A stretch of DNA of 64,000 nt from Forficula auricularia (Eukaryota; Arthropoda; Insecta; Dermaptera; Forficulidae): assembly GCA_024734495.1 (NCBI GenBank), contig JALMQS010000085.1:23627077-23691076 (forward strand), written 5' to 3'. Both the position numbers and the translations under genes were made by a program. This document shows, one piece after another, positions 1 to 12,628 of this stretch; within the stretch, counting starts at the first letter, position 1, and each line of letters begins with the position of its first letter. The notes under the pieces are model-generated. The model was not told where the DNA came from, made no database searches, and saw nothing but the letters and a program-made list of their open reading frames with translations.

Positions 1-163
1 GAACAACATTGTCTGGCTAAAGTCCAAAGGGATCAGGTAGGATGTCTATGGTGGAAATTTATTAATAAAGGATTCATTTATAAATTATATATAATTTATA
101 AATAAATTTCGACCATAGACATCTTACCTAATCCCTCTGGACTTTAGTCAGACAATTTGTTCA
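1..163. mobile_element. Palindromic MITE-like repeat at window start
   Basis: Arms 1-68 and 96-163 pair over about 65 bp (TTGTCTGGCTAAAGTCCAAA against its inverse). AT-rich loop. The left end may extend beyond the window. Confidence 0.8.
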
Positions 164-321
164 ATACCCAGCTTCTCCCCCCCCCCAAATATCTCTAAAT
201 TCAACTACAAAAATTCTTTCAACGCTCAGTGGCTCCCCCCCCTTCGCCCTGTACCAAAATATTAACCAGTAGATTATAACATCAATACAATGTAAAATCT
301 ATATTCAGTCTTTTATTAAAC

Positions 322-362
322 CTCCTGATGAAGGGTTCATAGCCCGAAATATATATAGAGAT
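322..362 (+). ncRNA. Hammerhead-ribozyme-like motif, family 5
   Basis: CTGATGA (325-331), extra A, stem GGG/CCC, GAAATATATATAGAG. A relative at 38834-38866 has CTGACGA, extra T, stem GAGTT/AGCTC and GAAATATATAGAG. The two share downstream sequence ending in GTGAAACACCAC, so they are one repeat family with different stem II sequences. Confidence 0.35.
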
Positions 363-1675
363 AAATAAAAAAAAAATCTGCAAAATATCGTTTAAAAGAT
401 TTTTTTAATGTTTTTAATTTTATTTCCACTTTGTGAAACACCACTATAATTCGTTAAATAATTCCTTTGAGAAATATTTCATCTTTTATTTTTCATGGGT
501 TCATTTACCTGATTGGTTTGGTAGAAAAATTCGTTTTGTTTTAGTAAGCTAGCAAAAGCACAAATTCCGAATAAAACAATTTATTAAAACATAATTTTCA
601 TTCTCTTAAAAATGTTATTTAGATAAATTTAAATTTGAATTTGAAAAACTTGAACAATGTGTTAGATTTGAATTGTTAGTGACAATACTGTAGAGAATCA
701 TTTAAATTTGGCTTCCATTCTTAAATAGAATAAAAACATCATCTGGGAATAATTTCTCATATTTTCATTAATTTATGATATATAATTAAATATTTAATTT
801 GGATATAATATTTTTTAAAGTATTTTTGAAATAACAGACAACGATTAACTTCTTAACTCAAAGGTAGGCCCTTTAATTCATAAATCATGCTGTTAAGATT
901 TTAATAGATTTGTTCTCAATAAATTTTCTCGGTATATATACCTATATACTAGTATTAATTGAAAATATTGCATTGATTGTTTTGTGTATAAATAAATACA
1001 CATATTTAATTTTAAGCCCCATTACATACATAATTATAATAGTAGCTATCAGAAATTTCTTTTTACAGATTTTTAGCTATTATAATTTTCGAGTTACAGC
1101 TAGAAAATACTGCTATATCTTAGGGTTAGTAAGTTATAGACTCCCAAATTCTAATAGCTGAAAATCCTTAAAAATTCTGAGGAATAACTACTGTTATAAG
1201 CATAAACTTTCAATTTTTTTTAGCCATTATTTTGGCCGGAATAAAAAATTGATCGTTCAATGTCAAAAACCCCATGTTATTTAGATGGGAAACTTACATC
1301 GCTGCGGGGCACAGGTTAAGATTGAGATTGAGACTTGAGACTTATTTATTTCGAACAAACAAGACCCTCGGGCAGCATAATAATTCGGAAATACCCAAAA
1401 TAAGGACCACCCTAATGTACATATATGTTTATTTGCATCAAGCAGGGGACAAATTCACTGATTTCTCTTTATAAAGATTTTTATTGTTTAATGATAAAGA
1501 GCATTTTTGGGTTAGGCCACTCATGAAGTAACTAGATATAAAATAAAGATCATTATTGAAGGAAAGAGGAGGGTTGAAGGATCTTAGGAATATGTAAAGG
1601 CTGACCCGGAGTAGCAAACACGTTCTTGAAGGATCGAAGGTTGTAGAATTCAGTAAAGATGGAAACAGGAAGAGA

Positions 1676-1946
1676 CTACTTGTTTACTATTGACATGGAA
1701 ATTTTCAAAACTCCTTTATCGTATGCAAATAGATGATGTGATTTGAATAGCGTTTGCATATTAATAAGCAAGAGCAGCGAGGAGCACTGTCTTGAGATTT
1801 TGATGCATTCGGGTAAGCTCGAGGCCGAAATCACTCCTGAGGGAGCCTCTCTGACCACCAAACCGCCTTCGCTTAAGACCAAAAGAGAGACCACGATGCC
1901 AAGCAGACCGAGAGGACCCACGAGCATCTTGGCTGGCTGGCTAGAA
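1676..1946 (-). CDS. Possible signal-peptide exon of an unknown secreted protein (partial)
   Basis: I do not recognise this gene. The stretch at about 1790-1945 is distinctly more GC-rich than its surroundings. On the minus strand a pyrimidine/TTG-rich tract ending TTTTCTAG resembles a splice acceptor. Twenty nt downstream an ATG in good context (GCCAAGATG, at 1927) opens a frame beginning MLVGPLGLLGIVVSLLVLSE, a plausible signal peptide, followed by GGLVVREAPSGVISASSLPE and two cysteines (CIKISRQC). The frame stays open to 1676, but the real exon may end earlier at a donor such as GTGATT. It could be a neuropeptide or small cysteine peptide precursor, or chance. The plus-strand frame over the same DNA has no such features. 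Confidence 0.3.
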
Positions 1947-4042
1947 CTAGAAAACAACAACAACAACAACAAACAATGGCATTATGTTTAAGGAAAATAA
2001 AAGAAAATACGACAACCTTGGTTTTATTTTAAAATTCGTTTGTTTTAATGACATTATATTATTGTTCATTGTGTGTGAATGAAAAATAACACAGTTCTGA
2101 CATCTGAAATTTAACTTGTGAAATGTTGCTGGATTTTTGAGTAATATTTCTATTTCTACTCCCAAATAGAGTGCAAATTGGCGTCTAAACAAATTCTATA
2201 TATATATTTTGTAAGGGTTAAAATTTTCAATTTTTTTTTCTTAGTTTTTCATTCATTTCAAACTCCTTAAAACTTAATAAAAATTCTAAAAAAAAAACTC
2301 ATAAAGACCACAATTGAGGCAACTCTATTTCTAGATTTAAAATTGTTTTTTAATCTTCAAATCTCAATAGATTATAAGGCGAAATCAATAAGGTTATTCT
2401 CTGCTTGAAGCAAATGAAGATATACCTATATATAATTTATTTGTTAGTGAATATAGTTTAGTAGGTTTGACCTTTAGTCTATCATTTATTTCTTATGGGC
2501 TGAAATACCCGAGTGGATGTAGTTAAATTCGTTTTGTTGTAATATTATCCTGGCCATTAAACAAACGAAATAGAGGAAAAAGTGAAATTTTTCAAAACTT
2601 GGTACTCTGCAGGATTTCAGCGAATTAAACAAATAATAAATTTATTAAATTCAAAACACGGAATTTTTTTACCTAAGAAAAATCTTAATCAATCAGTAAT
2701 CTAATCAGTTACCCTTATAGAAAATACAAACTTTTTGTTATAAAAACTAATTTTCTACGAATTTTCGTTTCGGAATTATCGTGGGTATCGAAATCATGAC
2801 ACAGATACAGACAGAAAATAGATCATGTTTGAAAATGATTTTTCTCCACGTTCTAGAAATTTGTAAGCACAATAAGCATTTTTTTTTTTAACGTGAATTT
2901 AAAACTAAGACCGCCTGGCAGATAGACTTCTCCTGTCTTCCAGAGGTAATGAGTAATGCCTAATCTAACAAGAATCGAAAATGGAAAAAATCCTGTACTA
3001 AAAAATTGGCAGTGAAACAGAAAAATTTAAATAACATTGCTATAGAGAGTATCTTATTTTATTTATTTATATATTTCTCCATTAACATTAACAAATATAC
3101 AATAACGATGAAATGGATTCAAACAATTTCAACTGAGAATTTGAAATTATAGAGAATCTAAAATAAAAATTTAATAATTAATAAAATCCTCAAAGAGAAG
3201 CGGGTCTAGCATAAAATTCTGAGATAAGAGGAAAGACACTTGATACATGATTAATCATTATTAAGCTTTATCCATTTGAATTCGTCGACTCAGACAAAAA
3301 GAGATCAAGTTACATTTGTCAATGAACTGAACTTAAAAAGATGAGATAATTTGTCGTTTCGAACATGGTCAGCGGAGCCAAAACCATTATTCGTAAATTA
3401 AATTCAAAAAGAACAAGAAAAGTACATTTTTTTCTTTCTATTCCATTTTTAGAGTTCCGTAGTAAGTAAAAAAGTGTCGATAAAATGTCTTTCTGCCCGT
3501 CTGATAGAGCAATGTAACTTGTAAACTATATTATATACATACAAACTTGAAATTTGCAATTTGGGTGTAATTATTTTTCCGAAATCAAAAATCCTATTTA
3601 ATCAAATAATTATTTTAGAGAGAGACGAATTTTTTGTTCGGTCGAAAATTAAAAAAAAATGTATTTTTTTTATCATCAGTTGTGAGGTATCCTTGTAAAG
3701 ATCTTTTTAAGAGGAATTTACTTAAATTTATTTCATTTTAAAATAGTCGTGTAAGAGAGACAATTTTGAAGCCATATTTGTATTTGTCGGTGTTCAGAAG
3801 CGACTTTTCTTAAAATTTAGAAAAAATTCCACTAAGTTAGTAATTCTCTCCTTATCATCAACAAATGAAAACAAATCTGATATTTCAAGTATTTTGGAAG
3901 ATATAAGGTAAAGATCCTTGGTAGCATATGCTTGGCTGGCTTATAACATTTTTCATCTGAAAAGCAAAGACAAAAATTTATTTTCATTGATCATATCTAC
4001 TAAAAAATCTAAAGGCAAAATATAAGATTAAATTAATATTAT

Positions 4043-4318
4043 TAACAGAAATAGTAGGGAATTGGACAAAATTAAAAACACAGAGTTTTTATTAAATGGC
4101 CCAGACGTTTTGTCAGTTTATTCTGACTTCCTCAGTGGCCCATTTTATCACTCTTTCCCAAAAAACAACAATGTTTTGTCTTATAGTGAAATTGTTTTTT
4201 GACAAAGAGTGATAAAATCGGCCACTGAGAAAGTCAGAATAAAGTGACGAAACATCTGGCCCATTTAATAAATAAACTCTGTGTTTTTAATTTTATCCAA
4301 TTCCCTAGTATTCCTGTT
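4043..4318. mobile_element. Inverted-repeat element, hammerhead-like family 2 (copy 1)
   Basis: About 276 bp, arms of roughly 100 bp. Minus-strand motif at 4090-4150 (CTGAGGA, A, GTCAG/CTGAC, then AAAAC, a change of the first G of GAAA). Plus-strand motif at 4211-4270 (CTGAGAA, GAAACATC). Both are flanked by stem I strands GGGCC/GGCCC type. Confidence 0.82.
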
Positions 4319-5430
4319 ACTAATTTACTATGGATACATTATTATTATTATTATTACTATTATTTTAATATTGTTTTGTCTTGTATTTATTTATTTTTTG
4401 ATGACACTAAAACCCCAAAAATTATTTATGGTTCGGAATTGAATCTGACATGGATTTGGTTTACCATATATAAACACTGGCTCCGCAATCTTGTTTAAAA
4501 TTAGGTATTTGCTCCTTTACCGATAATAGGCTTCGCCTAAAATTACCTAATATTCTCCAGCTTATGTTAGTTAGTTTAATCAAATTCACCAACAAAAAAA
4601 TCTTATTATTTGCTCTATTGTATGTATGTATGGAATAATACAATAGAGTCCGGTTTGATTATTTAACGAATTCACTATTATCTAATTTTCGGGGTCAGAT
4701 TTGTTTGTCCGATATCTTGTTTGTTTATTTGCAGAAAAGGAAGCGAAAGAATTAATTGTACGTGAAAGAGTAGTACCAAATAGTAATAGTGAATAATAAA
4801 ATTGTTGGTGAGGTTGTTTTGAAATAGGGATTCTGGTTTAGTCATTTCCCTATTCATTATTCTCTATTTCTCCTGCACGAATTTATAAATTCAGTGTGTA
4901 TGTGTAAAAGAGAGAGAAAGGAATTGGATCGGAAAGCCATTGAACTTTTCTATTTACTTTACAGTTAATTTTCTTCCAGAGGAGAAGGGCCAGCGGACAT
5001 CTACTATGGGATGTATAACAAGATAGGTAATATGATGGAGAATTTATTAAATAATACAATTATTGCAAAAACATGAAAAGTTGATGAGCCACAAGACTGA
5101 AAACCTAAGATAAGAGGCTTTTTAAAAAAATATTTATACCTAAAATTAAATACTTAATTGAAAAGATTTAGTTTTGCCGAGAGTTGCAAAATTCTTGACG
5201 CCGGACGAGCCTAGTAGCGAATTCACTCAAAAATTTTCATTTTCTGTTTGTTTTTTATTGTTCTTTGCTTGATGCATATATACAGAGTGTATTTTGAAGC
5301 GAAATATTTTAAAGGGTGATTTTTCCACAAATATTAAGGGATGTCTTTCATATAATTTTTTGTTCAAAACCCCTTCCCCTCCAAGTTACAGCCCTCTAAA
5401 GTTATGTGAAAAATTGTTTTTATTTAATAT

Positions 5431-5736
5431 ATCTGGTGCAGTAAAAAATTTTTAGTAAGAAGGGATTCTTACTCTAGTTAAAACGCGTTTCACTGAATAC
5501 CTTTGTGGCAACTAGAATTTACTGATGTTAGTTGAGTTTGGTCCAATGGTAGAATCTTCATTTTTGACCTTCCGCTTCATTTTGAGTGTTTATTTTCAAA
5601 AAATTTTAAACAAAAATGCCAAAAATTAGTATTTTTTCATAAAAATTTACTAGATGTCACAAAGGTATTCAGTGAAACGCGTTTTAACTAGTAAGAACCT
5701 GTTCTTACTAAAAACGTGTTTTTACTCCAACATATC
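5431..5736. mobile_element. MITE with TGTTGCAGTAAAAACCCG termini, copy 1 (internally deleted)
   Basis: Shares TTCACTGAATACCT, GACCTTCCGC and ACGCGTTTTAACTAGTAAG with the copies at 11391 and 54419. The right half is shortened. Confidence 0.8.
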
Positions 5737-7590
5737 CACTATGGAAGAATTTAGAAGAATGAAACTTGGCAGATAACTGATGCTAATAAAATGGGGGTTT
5801 TTGACGATTTTTGTAACCATAAAATGTTATCACAAGGGGATGAAAAAATCAACGCCTATAATAGTTTGCATCATAACTTTTTAATGCGTCTACATTTTCC
5901 TATTTAAAAACTTAATTTAAAAAGACGAATTCAATCTGCAACTTTTTAATGTTTTGACTTTTTCCCATAAAATTGTTGGTTTGATCACAAAAAATATAAT
6001 AATATAGCTTGTCACTTAGTTCGGCCTGCCTCCCGGACGACCCTATTAGTGAATTCACTCAAAGTTTTTTTTTTGCTCATTGTGCTGAAAAATGTCTAAA
6101 ACCTGGAGAAAACTCATTTTCAGCCGTGATTTTTTCTGTCTGTTTGTCTGAATGTGTGACTGGATTCAGATTCAGACGAAAACTAAGAATGAAAAATCGT
6201 AGAAAGTTCGTGCTTGTATTTCCAATGCGGAGAACTGATTAGATTTCTTGTTGCAGATGTTCGGTTTAACAAATGCAAAATCATTCAAAAAATATATTTT
6301 TTTGAGATTTTAATCCGTTTTTAAATTAAAATATAATAATAAATAATCAATCAAACAGGTGTGTTAATTTGTGCTATTCATCAAAATTGCAAACAGCGTA
6401 CAGAGTTTCACTTTTTTCTCAAATTTCATGTTTACATAGCATTAGATTTCTTGGTGATTGAAAAAAAATTTCCATTGAAAACTTTTGCCTATATTTTCCT
6501 TATTTGCATTCTTTATTAAATTATTAAATAAAATTTTTATTATTTACTTTTATTTATAAATCGCATGTCGTTTTTATAAATGCTGCGATTTTCTGAATAA
6601 ATGGGACAGTTTTATAATTAGAGTCATCTTATTTTCAGGTCATACGGTATTTAAAGATAAAGCCAAAATGCAGAATAAATTCCCTAAAAACAAGCTCATT
6701 AAATTATAAATATAATTTTTCTTTATTAAAAATTAAAAATTAAAAACTATTTAGTAATTAGGAGGTATTACATATAAATCGAGTCTAGAAACAAGTGGTT
6801 TATAGGTTAATGGAAAGTTGATTTTTTTTTAATTTTACATAAGGAAACTTACTTTTACTTAAGTCATTTGATGAAACCAGCAATCTTATTATAACCCGGA
6901 ACGCTCAGCTAGAATCGCTCCCCTGACAGCCTAAGTGTTTAGGATTTTGAAATATGTTAAAATAATGTTTGTCTGGATCTTACTCAAAAAGATAAGGTCA
7001 TAGAAAGTTCGTTTCTAGTATCGAAATGTTTGTATTTTAAAAACAAAGAATTTATTAAATTTCGAGCTCTCTAGATTTCATAACTTCTGTTGAAAAATTC
7101 AGAAAATCAGATAAAATCGAATTTTTATATGTGGAGCTTTTGAACATTTATAGATAATGAGCTGAAATTTGGCATAAAAGTGTGTAATATTAGTTGCATA
7201 TTTTTGTTTCAGTCAAGTTTACCTTTTTAGCTCAAAGTGTTAAAAATAATAGACACATTAACACATACATTTAAGATTAAAAAATAAAACAAAAATTTGG
7301 ACAAGTGAGCATTGTTCCTGAGGTCATACAAAAATAAATAAATAAATATATATAATAAAAAATACCATCACGTTTTCAAATGTCGATTTTAATTTATTCT
7401 TCACTCAACATTCATAAAAGGTAAGAGTAGGAAAATAATAAATAAAAAAACATTAAAACTGGAACAAAAAGTGTAAACTTTTTCAAGACTCGGTATGCTC
7501 TTCCATCTTCTTCGTTCTTAATCCCACGAAATTCAAGCACATGGACAATAAATTATGTTTTCTCCAAAGTTTCAACAGAATGAGCGAAAA

Positions 7591-7850
7591 ATATAACGTC
7601 GCCTTACAGAGTAAACCTGCTAACTAACAACAAGGAAATTTTACAGGGCAGAGAAAAAAACAAACAAAATTTAATATTGTTGTTATGGAAAAAACCATTT
7701 TTCACATTTTTTTTCGACAACTTTCGATCGCAATTTTAAGTAGCAGTTTTACTTGGACGATGCTGCATTTCTTTTTCTTTCGAATGGCATTAATATGTCA
7801 TATTTGATAAAAAATGGAGTTAGCAGTTTTACACTCTAAGCCGACGATAA
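7591..7850. mobile_element. MITE with CGTCGCCTTA termini, copy 1
   Basis: Ends ATATAACGTCGCCTTACAGA and, reversed at right, TTATCGTCGGCTTAGAGTG. Internal TTTAATATTGTTGTTATGG and AGATGCAGCATC-like blocks are shared with copies at 36986 and 52229. Confidence 0.78.
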
Positions 7851-9436
7851 TTAGTATATATTCAATCTGATGCATATTATTTAATAAAAAATTAAGTATT
7901 ATATATTGGCAGGTATTTGGGCAGGAAAGTAGAAAATCAAAAAATTCTCATCGATTTGCGCAAAGTTTCGCCAATTTTATTTAGCCTTCATCAGGAGTCT
8001 CAATGATTATAATTTAATTATAAGATATAAACAGATTTGAACATATTTCAAAATTAAATCAATTGTCCCTGATTCTTTTCACAGTACATTAAACTAATTA
8101 TTTAATTAACCAACCCTTCAATTTAATGAAAAATTTATATCAAGTCACTTAAGTTCTGGAAGAAAATTAATAAATAACTAATTATTTTGTCTTTGGTTCA
8201 TTATAATGAATAATTATTAAATTTTTTTTTAATATTCAGATTACTGGATTATTATTGATATTTATTTGAAAAATATCTGCTAATATATTTAATTTATTAT
8301 TGAAAAATATAATTTTTGGAGAGAATTTAATACCGAAACCCGTGTACCGAGGAACAATTAAAGGTAAGCCGGTCATTAGCGAATCAGTCACGCATATATA
8401 GGATGTCGTATATTATAACTTCCAAAATACTTGAAATAACAAACTCGTCGTTGAAAAGGTAAAAATGAGTCATTTTAATTTAAGACACTTATAAACATCA
8501 CATAAAAATTGTCATTTTGGGACTTTCTCACGCCGACCTGTTAAAATGAATTGAATTTAAAAAAATTAACTCTAATTTTACTTAAGGAGGTCCTTTCGTT
8601 CCAGTTGAGTCAAAAGAAGTATAGTATCTAATATTTAATAAAATAAGTTAAAATAAAAATGAAAAATAATAGAATTAAAACATAAATAGTATGAAAGACG
8701 TAAATGTTTGAAATAAAAACAATTATAAAAAAAATCGGTCAATGATATATTTTATTGGAAAAAAAGAAACCTCCATGTTTCAAAAAGCTAATTTTTAGTT
8801 TTTTTTTAACTTTATCTATTCAAATAATAGTAGTATTCAAATTTAGGGAACGCGGTGTTGGTTTATAGTGAAACATTGTTAAAATTAAATTAGGTTGGAG
8901 TTGTTGGTGTCACAAGGAGATTTTTAAGATCTCCTTTAATCCAAGATGTTTTGGCTAGGGAGACAGCTTTGGCGGCGTAATAGTAGTATAATTAAAGAAA
9001 TAGTGCCAAGAACTTAATTTTCTATAAGAATCTGGTAAAATGTTTACATTTAAAAAAAAAATTATTTTCAAAAATTTGCACTGTAATGTGTGATTGAAAC
9101 TTCACCAAAGCATAGAGGTAGAGAGTTAAACTATTATTAAAAATTAAGTTATAGTTATAATCTAATATTTTTTATTTAACATTGGCGGCGATAGGACCTC
9201 CTTAAAGAGATCTTTACAGAGATACTTCACCTGACATTATAAAAAATAGGTATTTTTATTTTCGACCTATCAAGAAATTCGATTTGCCCTAAAATAATCA
9301 TTCAAATAAAATATAACTTCTAAATTTCAAGTTTTTCTTCTATTTAGTTTAGTACAAGCTACAATGCTACGGAACACACACAGACATACTGACAGGTTTA
9401 ATTGAAAATTTTTTGTTTTGCCGAGAGTAGCAGAGT

Positions 9437-9785
9437 TGTTGATTCACAAAGAGAAACAAAGAGGTTGTCCTGTGCAGATGAAAATAAACATACACACATA
9501 TATATCGAGATGATATATATGTATATATATATTATTTATTTGTTTCTATTTTAAACTGACCACCAGTGAAGAAACATCAAATTTTCAATATCCATAAGGT
9601 ATTGACTCCATGAAAAACAATATTTATAATTAAAAAAGACTGATGATGAAGACCAAGTCTTCGAAACTATAGTCTCAAACAAATAAATAATATATATATA
9701 CAGATATATCATCTCGATATATATGTGTGTATGTTTATTTGCATCAAGCAGAGGACAACCTCTTTGTATCTCTTTGTGATACTGA
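9437..9785. mobile_element. Inverted-repeat element around TATATCGAGATGATATATA
   Basis: The left arm 9437-9550 and right arm 9660-9785 share ACAAAGAG...AGGTTGTCC, CATACACACATATATATC and TTATTTATTTGTTT, inverted. The hammerhead-like unit 9638-9680 abuts the right arm. The TTTATTTGCATCAAGCAGAG motif recurs at 1430, 12050 and 13165. Confidence 0.7.
9638..9680 (+). ncRNA. Hammerhead-ribozyme-like motif with a closed stem III, family 4
   Basis: CTGATGA (9640-9646), extra T, perfect stem GAAGAC/GTCTTC with CAA loop, GAAA, then ACT-AT-AGT forming a three-pair stem III ending in C at the expected cleavage position. Stem I is only about two pairs (GA/TC). Degenerate relatives lie at 12340-12380 (-), 12545-12590 (+) and 53645-53680. 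Confidence 0.4.
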
Positions 9786-10489
9786 CAGGTATTCTATTGA
9801 CCCTAGTGCCGTTTTACTTTTGAACAGAATCCTAAATAAAAGATTTCAATGCTTAGCCATATTCCCAAAATCTTATTCATAAACATAGTAATATTTCAAA
9901 TTTAACCATGCATTACGAACAAGAAATTTAATTTAATTTTAAGTGAACTAATTGACCATTATATGATCTTGTCTAGCTGAAAGCGAAAAAATAATTTCAT
10001 GAATAAAACGTTTTAATTGTAAAATAAAATCCCTCCAAGTTTACTCTGAGGAACACTGGTTGTCGGAGCGGAATCGGATTAGTTATGGTATCGTACCTGG
10101 TCTGTTATGGTAGTTAGTTGAGGTGATTCGGGCTTCTGTCTGTCAGGGACTGCGTCGTCCGTCCTCTGGTTCTTGCTTCAAGGTCCACGTTGTTGGAGGG
10201 CGTAGAGCATGGTGCGGCGACCACCGGGTCCCCTCACTCGCCAAAACACAATTATATAACAAAGACAAAGACCACAAAGCCAATCTGCACGGACATCATT
10301 TAGCACTTGAGGTGACACATTCACATGACTATTTCACACTCAAATATACAACCAAAATGAAATCATTAACTAGGTACCTACTGAATCATAAGTTTTCCTG
10401 TATTTGATTCGATCGCGAATCGAATGCAGAGTGATTTTTGTCAAATATTAAGTGAAAATAATATCCAATTTATATATTTCTAACTTGAA

Positions 10490-11335
10490 ATAATGAAGTT
10501 AATTTTCTCATTAATATATCAAAGAATAATTAACACATTAACGAGAATTGTTTTTGATCGCGATTTTTAAACAATGTTCCCATAATTATGAAAGTGGACT
10601 CAAGTCAAAAAATTAAAAAATTAGTTTTTTTCATATTTCATGTTCCATCCATTTAAAAAGTACAGTTATAAGATTAATTTTAATTTCAAGTTGTTTATTT
10701 TAGAAATCCAATCTTATTCTCTAAATGTTTTTTTACTTTCACTATTTTTTTATCAGAAAAAAAAACTGTCTGTCAGTCTTTTGTCTTGTCTATAATTGAA
10801 ATTTCTTGCAAATTCTTTTGTTCATTATTTTTTATTTCTTTAGTTTAGATGTTTTGAAAAATCGCATAAAATTGAACCGATATGTGGATTTCTAGTTGTC
10901 TCATTATACAGAATTCGAATCTTGTTTATTTTATAAAACTTATTTTTTTTTTTTGGCTTTTTTCGGCCTTTCTCGTGCTCATAAGCCAATTTACGATACT
11001 AATCATTTATATTTTTCTAAATTTGTCTCTACCCCCGGGGTCAGATTTTAGCTGGATGCCTCGAGTCGGATTCGAACCCGGGTCTCCTGGTTAGCAGGTT
11101 GGGACTAGCCTATCTGACCCCCCATAAAACTTTAAATATCTCGAAACTAACAATCACTGACTTAGACCACTTTCATAATTAGGGGCACATACTCGTATGT
11201 CGCGAGACTACTGCTGGTTGAAGCTATTGGAGTCTGCTGAGTCTTAAGTCTGGACCAAGAGGGAATGAAAAAGATGTGACAATCCTCGTTAATGTGATAA
11301 TTATTCTTTGATATATTAATGAGAAAATTAACTTC
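10490..11335. repeat. Inverted repeat pair around a tRNA-like element
   Basis: Sequence 10490-10550 (GAAGTTAATTTTCTCATTAA...CACATTAACGAG) recurs inverted at 11276-11335. The tRNA-like element 11037-11125 and an AT-rich stretch lie between. May be the relic of one larger palindromic element. Confidence 0.55.
11037..11125 (-). repeat. tRNA-derived element (SINE-like)
   Basis: The minus strand has a tRNA-like order: GGGGTCAGAT, an A-box-like AGGCTAGTCCCAACC, then the B-box GGGTTCGAATCC. The outer GTCAGAT pairs with ATCTGAC beyond the tRNA part. The anticodon region is not credible, so it is not a working tRNA gene. Confidence 0.65.
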
Positions 11336-11390
11336 ACTAGGTACCTACTGGTTAAATAAATAAATGAGCAATTCTTGTGTATATGTTGCA

Positions 11391-11806
11391 GTAAAAACCC
11401 GCTTTTTAGTAAGAATGGTTTCTTACTAGTTAAAACGCTTTTCACTGAATACCTATGTGGCAACTAAAATTCACTGATGTTGGTTGAGTTTGGTTCAAAG
11501 GTCTAGAATCTTCATTTATGACCTTCCGCCTCATTTTGGGTGTTTATTTTTCAAAAAATTTTAATCAAAAATGTCAAAAATTAGAAGCAAAGTTGTCAGA
11601 GTATGTAATTTTTGACATTTTCGTTTAAAATTTTTTGAAAATAAACACACGAAATGAGACGGAATGTCAAAAATGAAGATTCTAGACATTTGAACCAAAC
11701 TCAACCAACATCAGTAAACTCTAGTTGCCACAAAAGTATTCAGTGAATTGCGTTTTAACTAGTAAGAACGCGTTCTTACTAAAAACGGGTTTTTACTGCA
11801 ACATAT
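11391..11806. mobile_element. MITE with TGTTGCAGTAAAAACCCG termini, copy 2
   Basis: Full palindrome of 416 bp flanked by TATA. Arms contain GTTAAAACGC, TTCACTGAATACCT and ACCTTCCGCCTCATTTTGGG with inverted counterparts. No coding capacity. Confidence 0.85.
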
Positions 11807-12092
11807 ACCTATATAGAATCGGTTTCTCGAAAACGGCTTTAACGATTTTGATGAAATGAAAAAGATGAATTAGAGGAAGCTTCAAAATTTCGGACACCCA
11901 AGATGAAATAACTAGGTTATTCAGGAATACTTTAAAATGCTAAACTTAATATAAATTATTAAAAAAAATTAATTAATTGAAAAGATTTCGTTTTGCGAAG
12001 AGTATCGGAGCTGTTAATTCATAAAGAGAAATTAATGAGATTGTCCTCTACTTGATGCCAATAAACATATAGCACATACATATATATACCGA

Positions 12093-12266
12093 ATATTTAT
12101 CTTCTCTATGAGGTTTAATAAGTCCAATTGGGAAAGTTATATTTTCACTATTTAGGAGAAAAAGAAGAAAAATTTAATTAATTTCCTTTCAATTTCCTTG
12201 TCCTAAATAGTGAAAATATAACTTTCACATTTGTGACTTATTAAACCTCATAAGGAAGATAAATAA
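12093..12266. repeat. Palindromic repeat, ATTTATCTTC...GAAGATAAAT
   Basis: Arms share TGAGGTTTAATAAGTC and GAAAGTTATATTTTCACTAT inverted; about 60 bp each. Confidence 0.8.
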
Positions 12267-12308
12267 TTAAAATATTAAGTCTATTCAGTATTCACTCAAA
12301 TAAAATAA

Positions 12309-12628
12309 ATATGTATATTTAGGTATATAATTTATTTGTTAGAGATTATGGTTTCGAAGATTTGACCATCATCAGTATTTTTAATTAGAAATATTTTACC
12401 CGATTGGATATAGTTAAATTCCTTAGCAAGCTAGCCACATAAACACAGAATCGTTTATGTGGCTAGCTTGCTATAACAACAAAACGAATTTAACTATGTA
12501 TATACAATCGGGTAATTAACACCATGAGAATTAATAGATAAAATATTTCTAATTAAAAAAGACTGATGATGAATTTCAAACCTACGAAACTATACTCTTA
12601 AACAAATAAATTATAAATGGTATATATA
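12309..12628. mobile_element. Inverted-repeat element, hammerhead-like family 4
   Basis: Arms around ATAATTTATTTGTT and its inverse. The central part is a palindrome around AGCAAGCTAGCCACATAAAC. Motifs at 12340-12380 (-) and 12545-12590 (+). Partial copies lie at 505-560 and 2421-2545. Confidence 0.75.

Larger units (their letters stand above)
164..5430. other. AT-rich DNA with scattered repeat pieces
   Basis: Apart from the possible exon at 1676-1946 and the elements listed, I see only AT-rich sequence. Partial copies of the family 4 inverted repeat are at 505-560 and 2421-2545, and a TTTGCATCAAGCAG repeat is at 1430. Confidence 0.6.
5737..11390. other. AT-rich intergenic DNA with MITEs
   Basis: No conserved gene seen. 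CGGACGA-C-CTA-TAG-GAATTCACTCAAA occurs at 5207 and 6036 as a dispersed repeat. 10040-10260 is a GC-richer island of unknown nature. Confidence 0.55.

Noticed and set aside
4244..4498. ORFs made of TAT/ATT runs (poly-Tyr and poly-Ile/Leu stretches) in several places
   Set aside because: Simple-sequence artefacts in AT-rich DNA.
10123..10407. 94-codon plus-strand ORF in a GC-richer island
   Set aside because: No domain, no splice or promoter context that I trust, and the second half is low-complexity AT-rich DNA.
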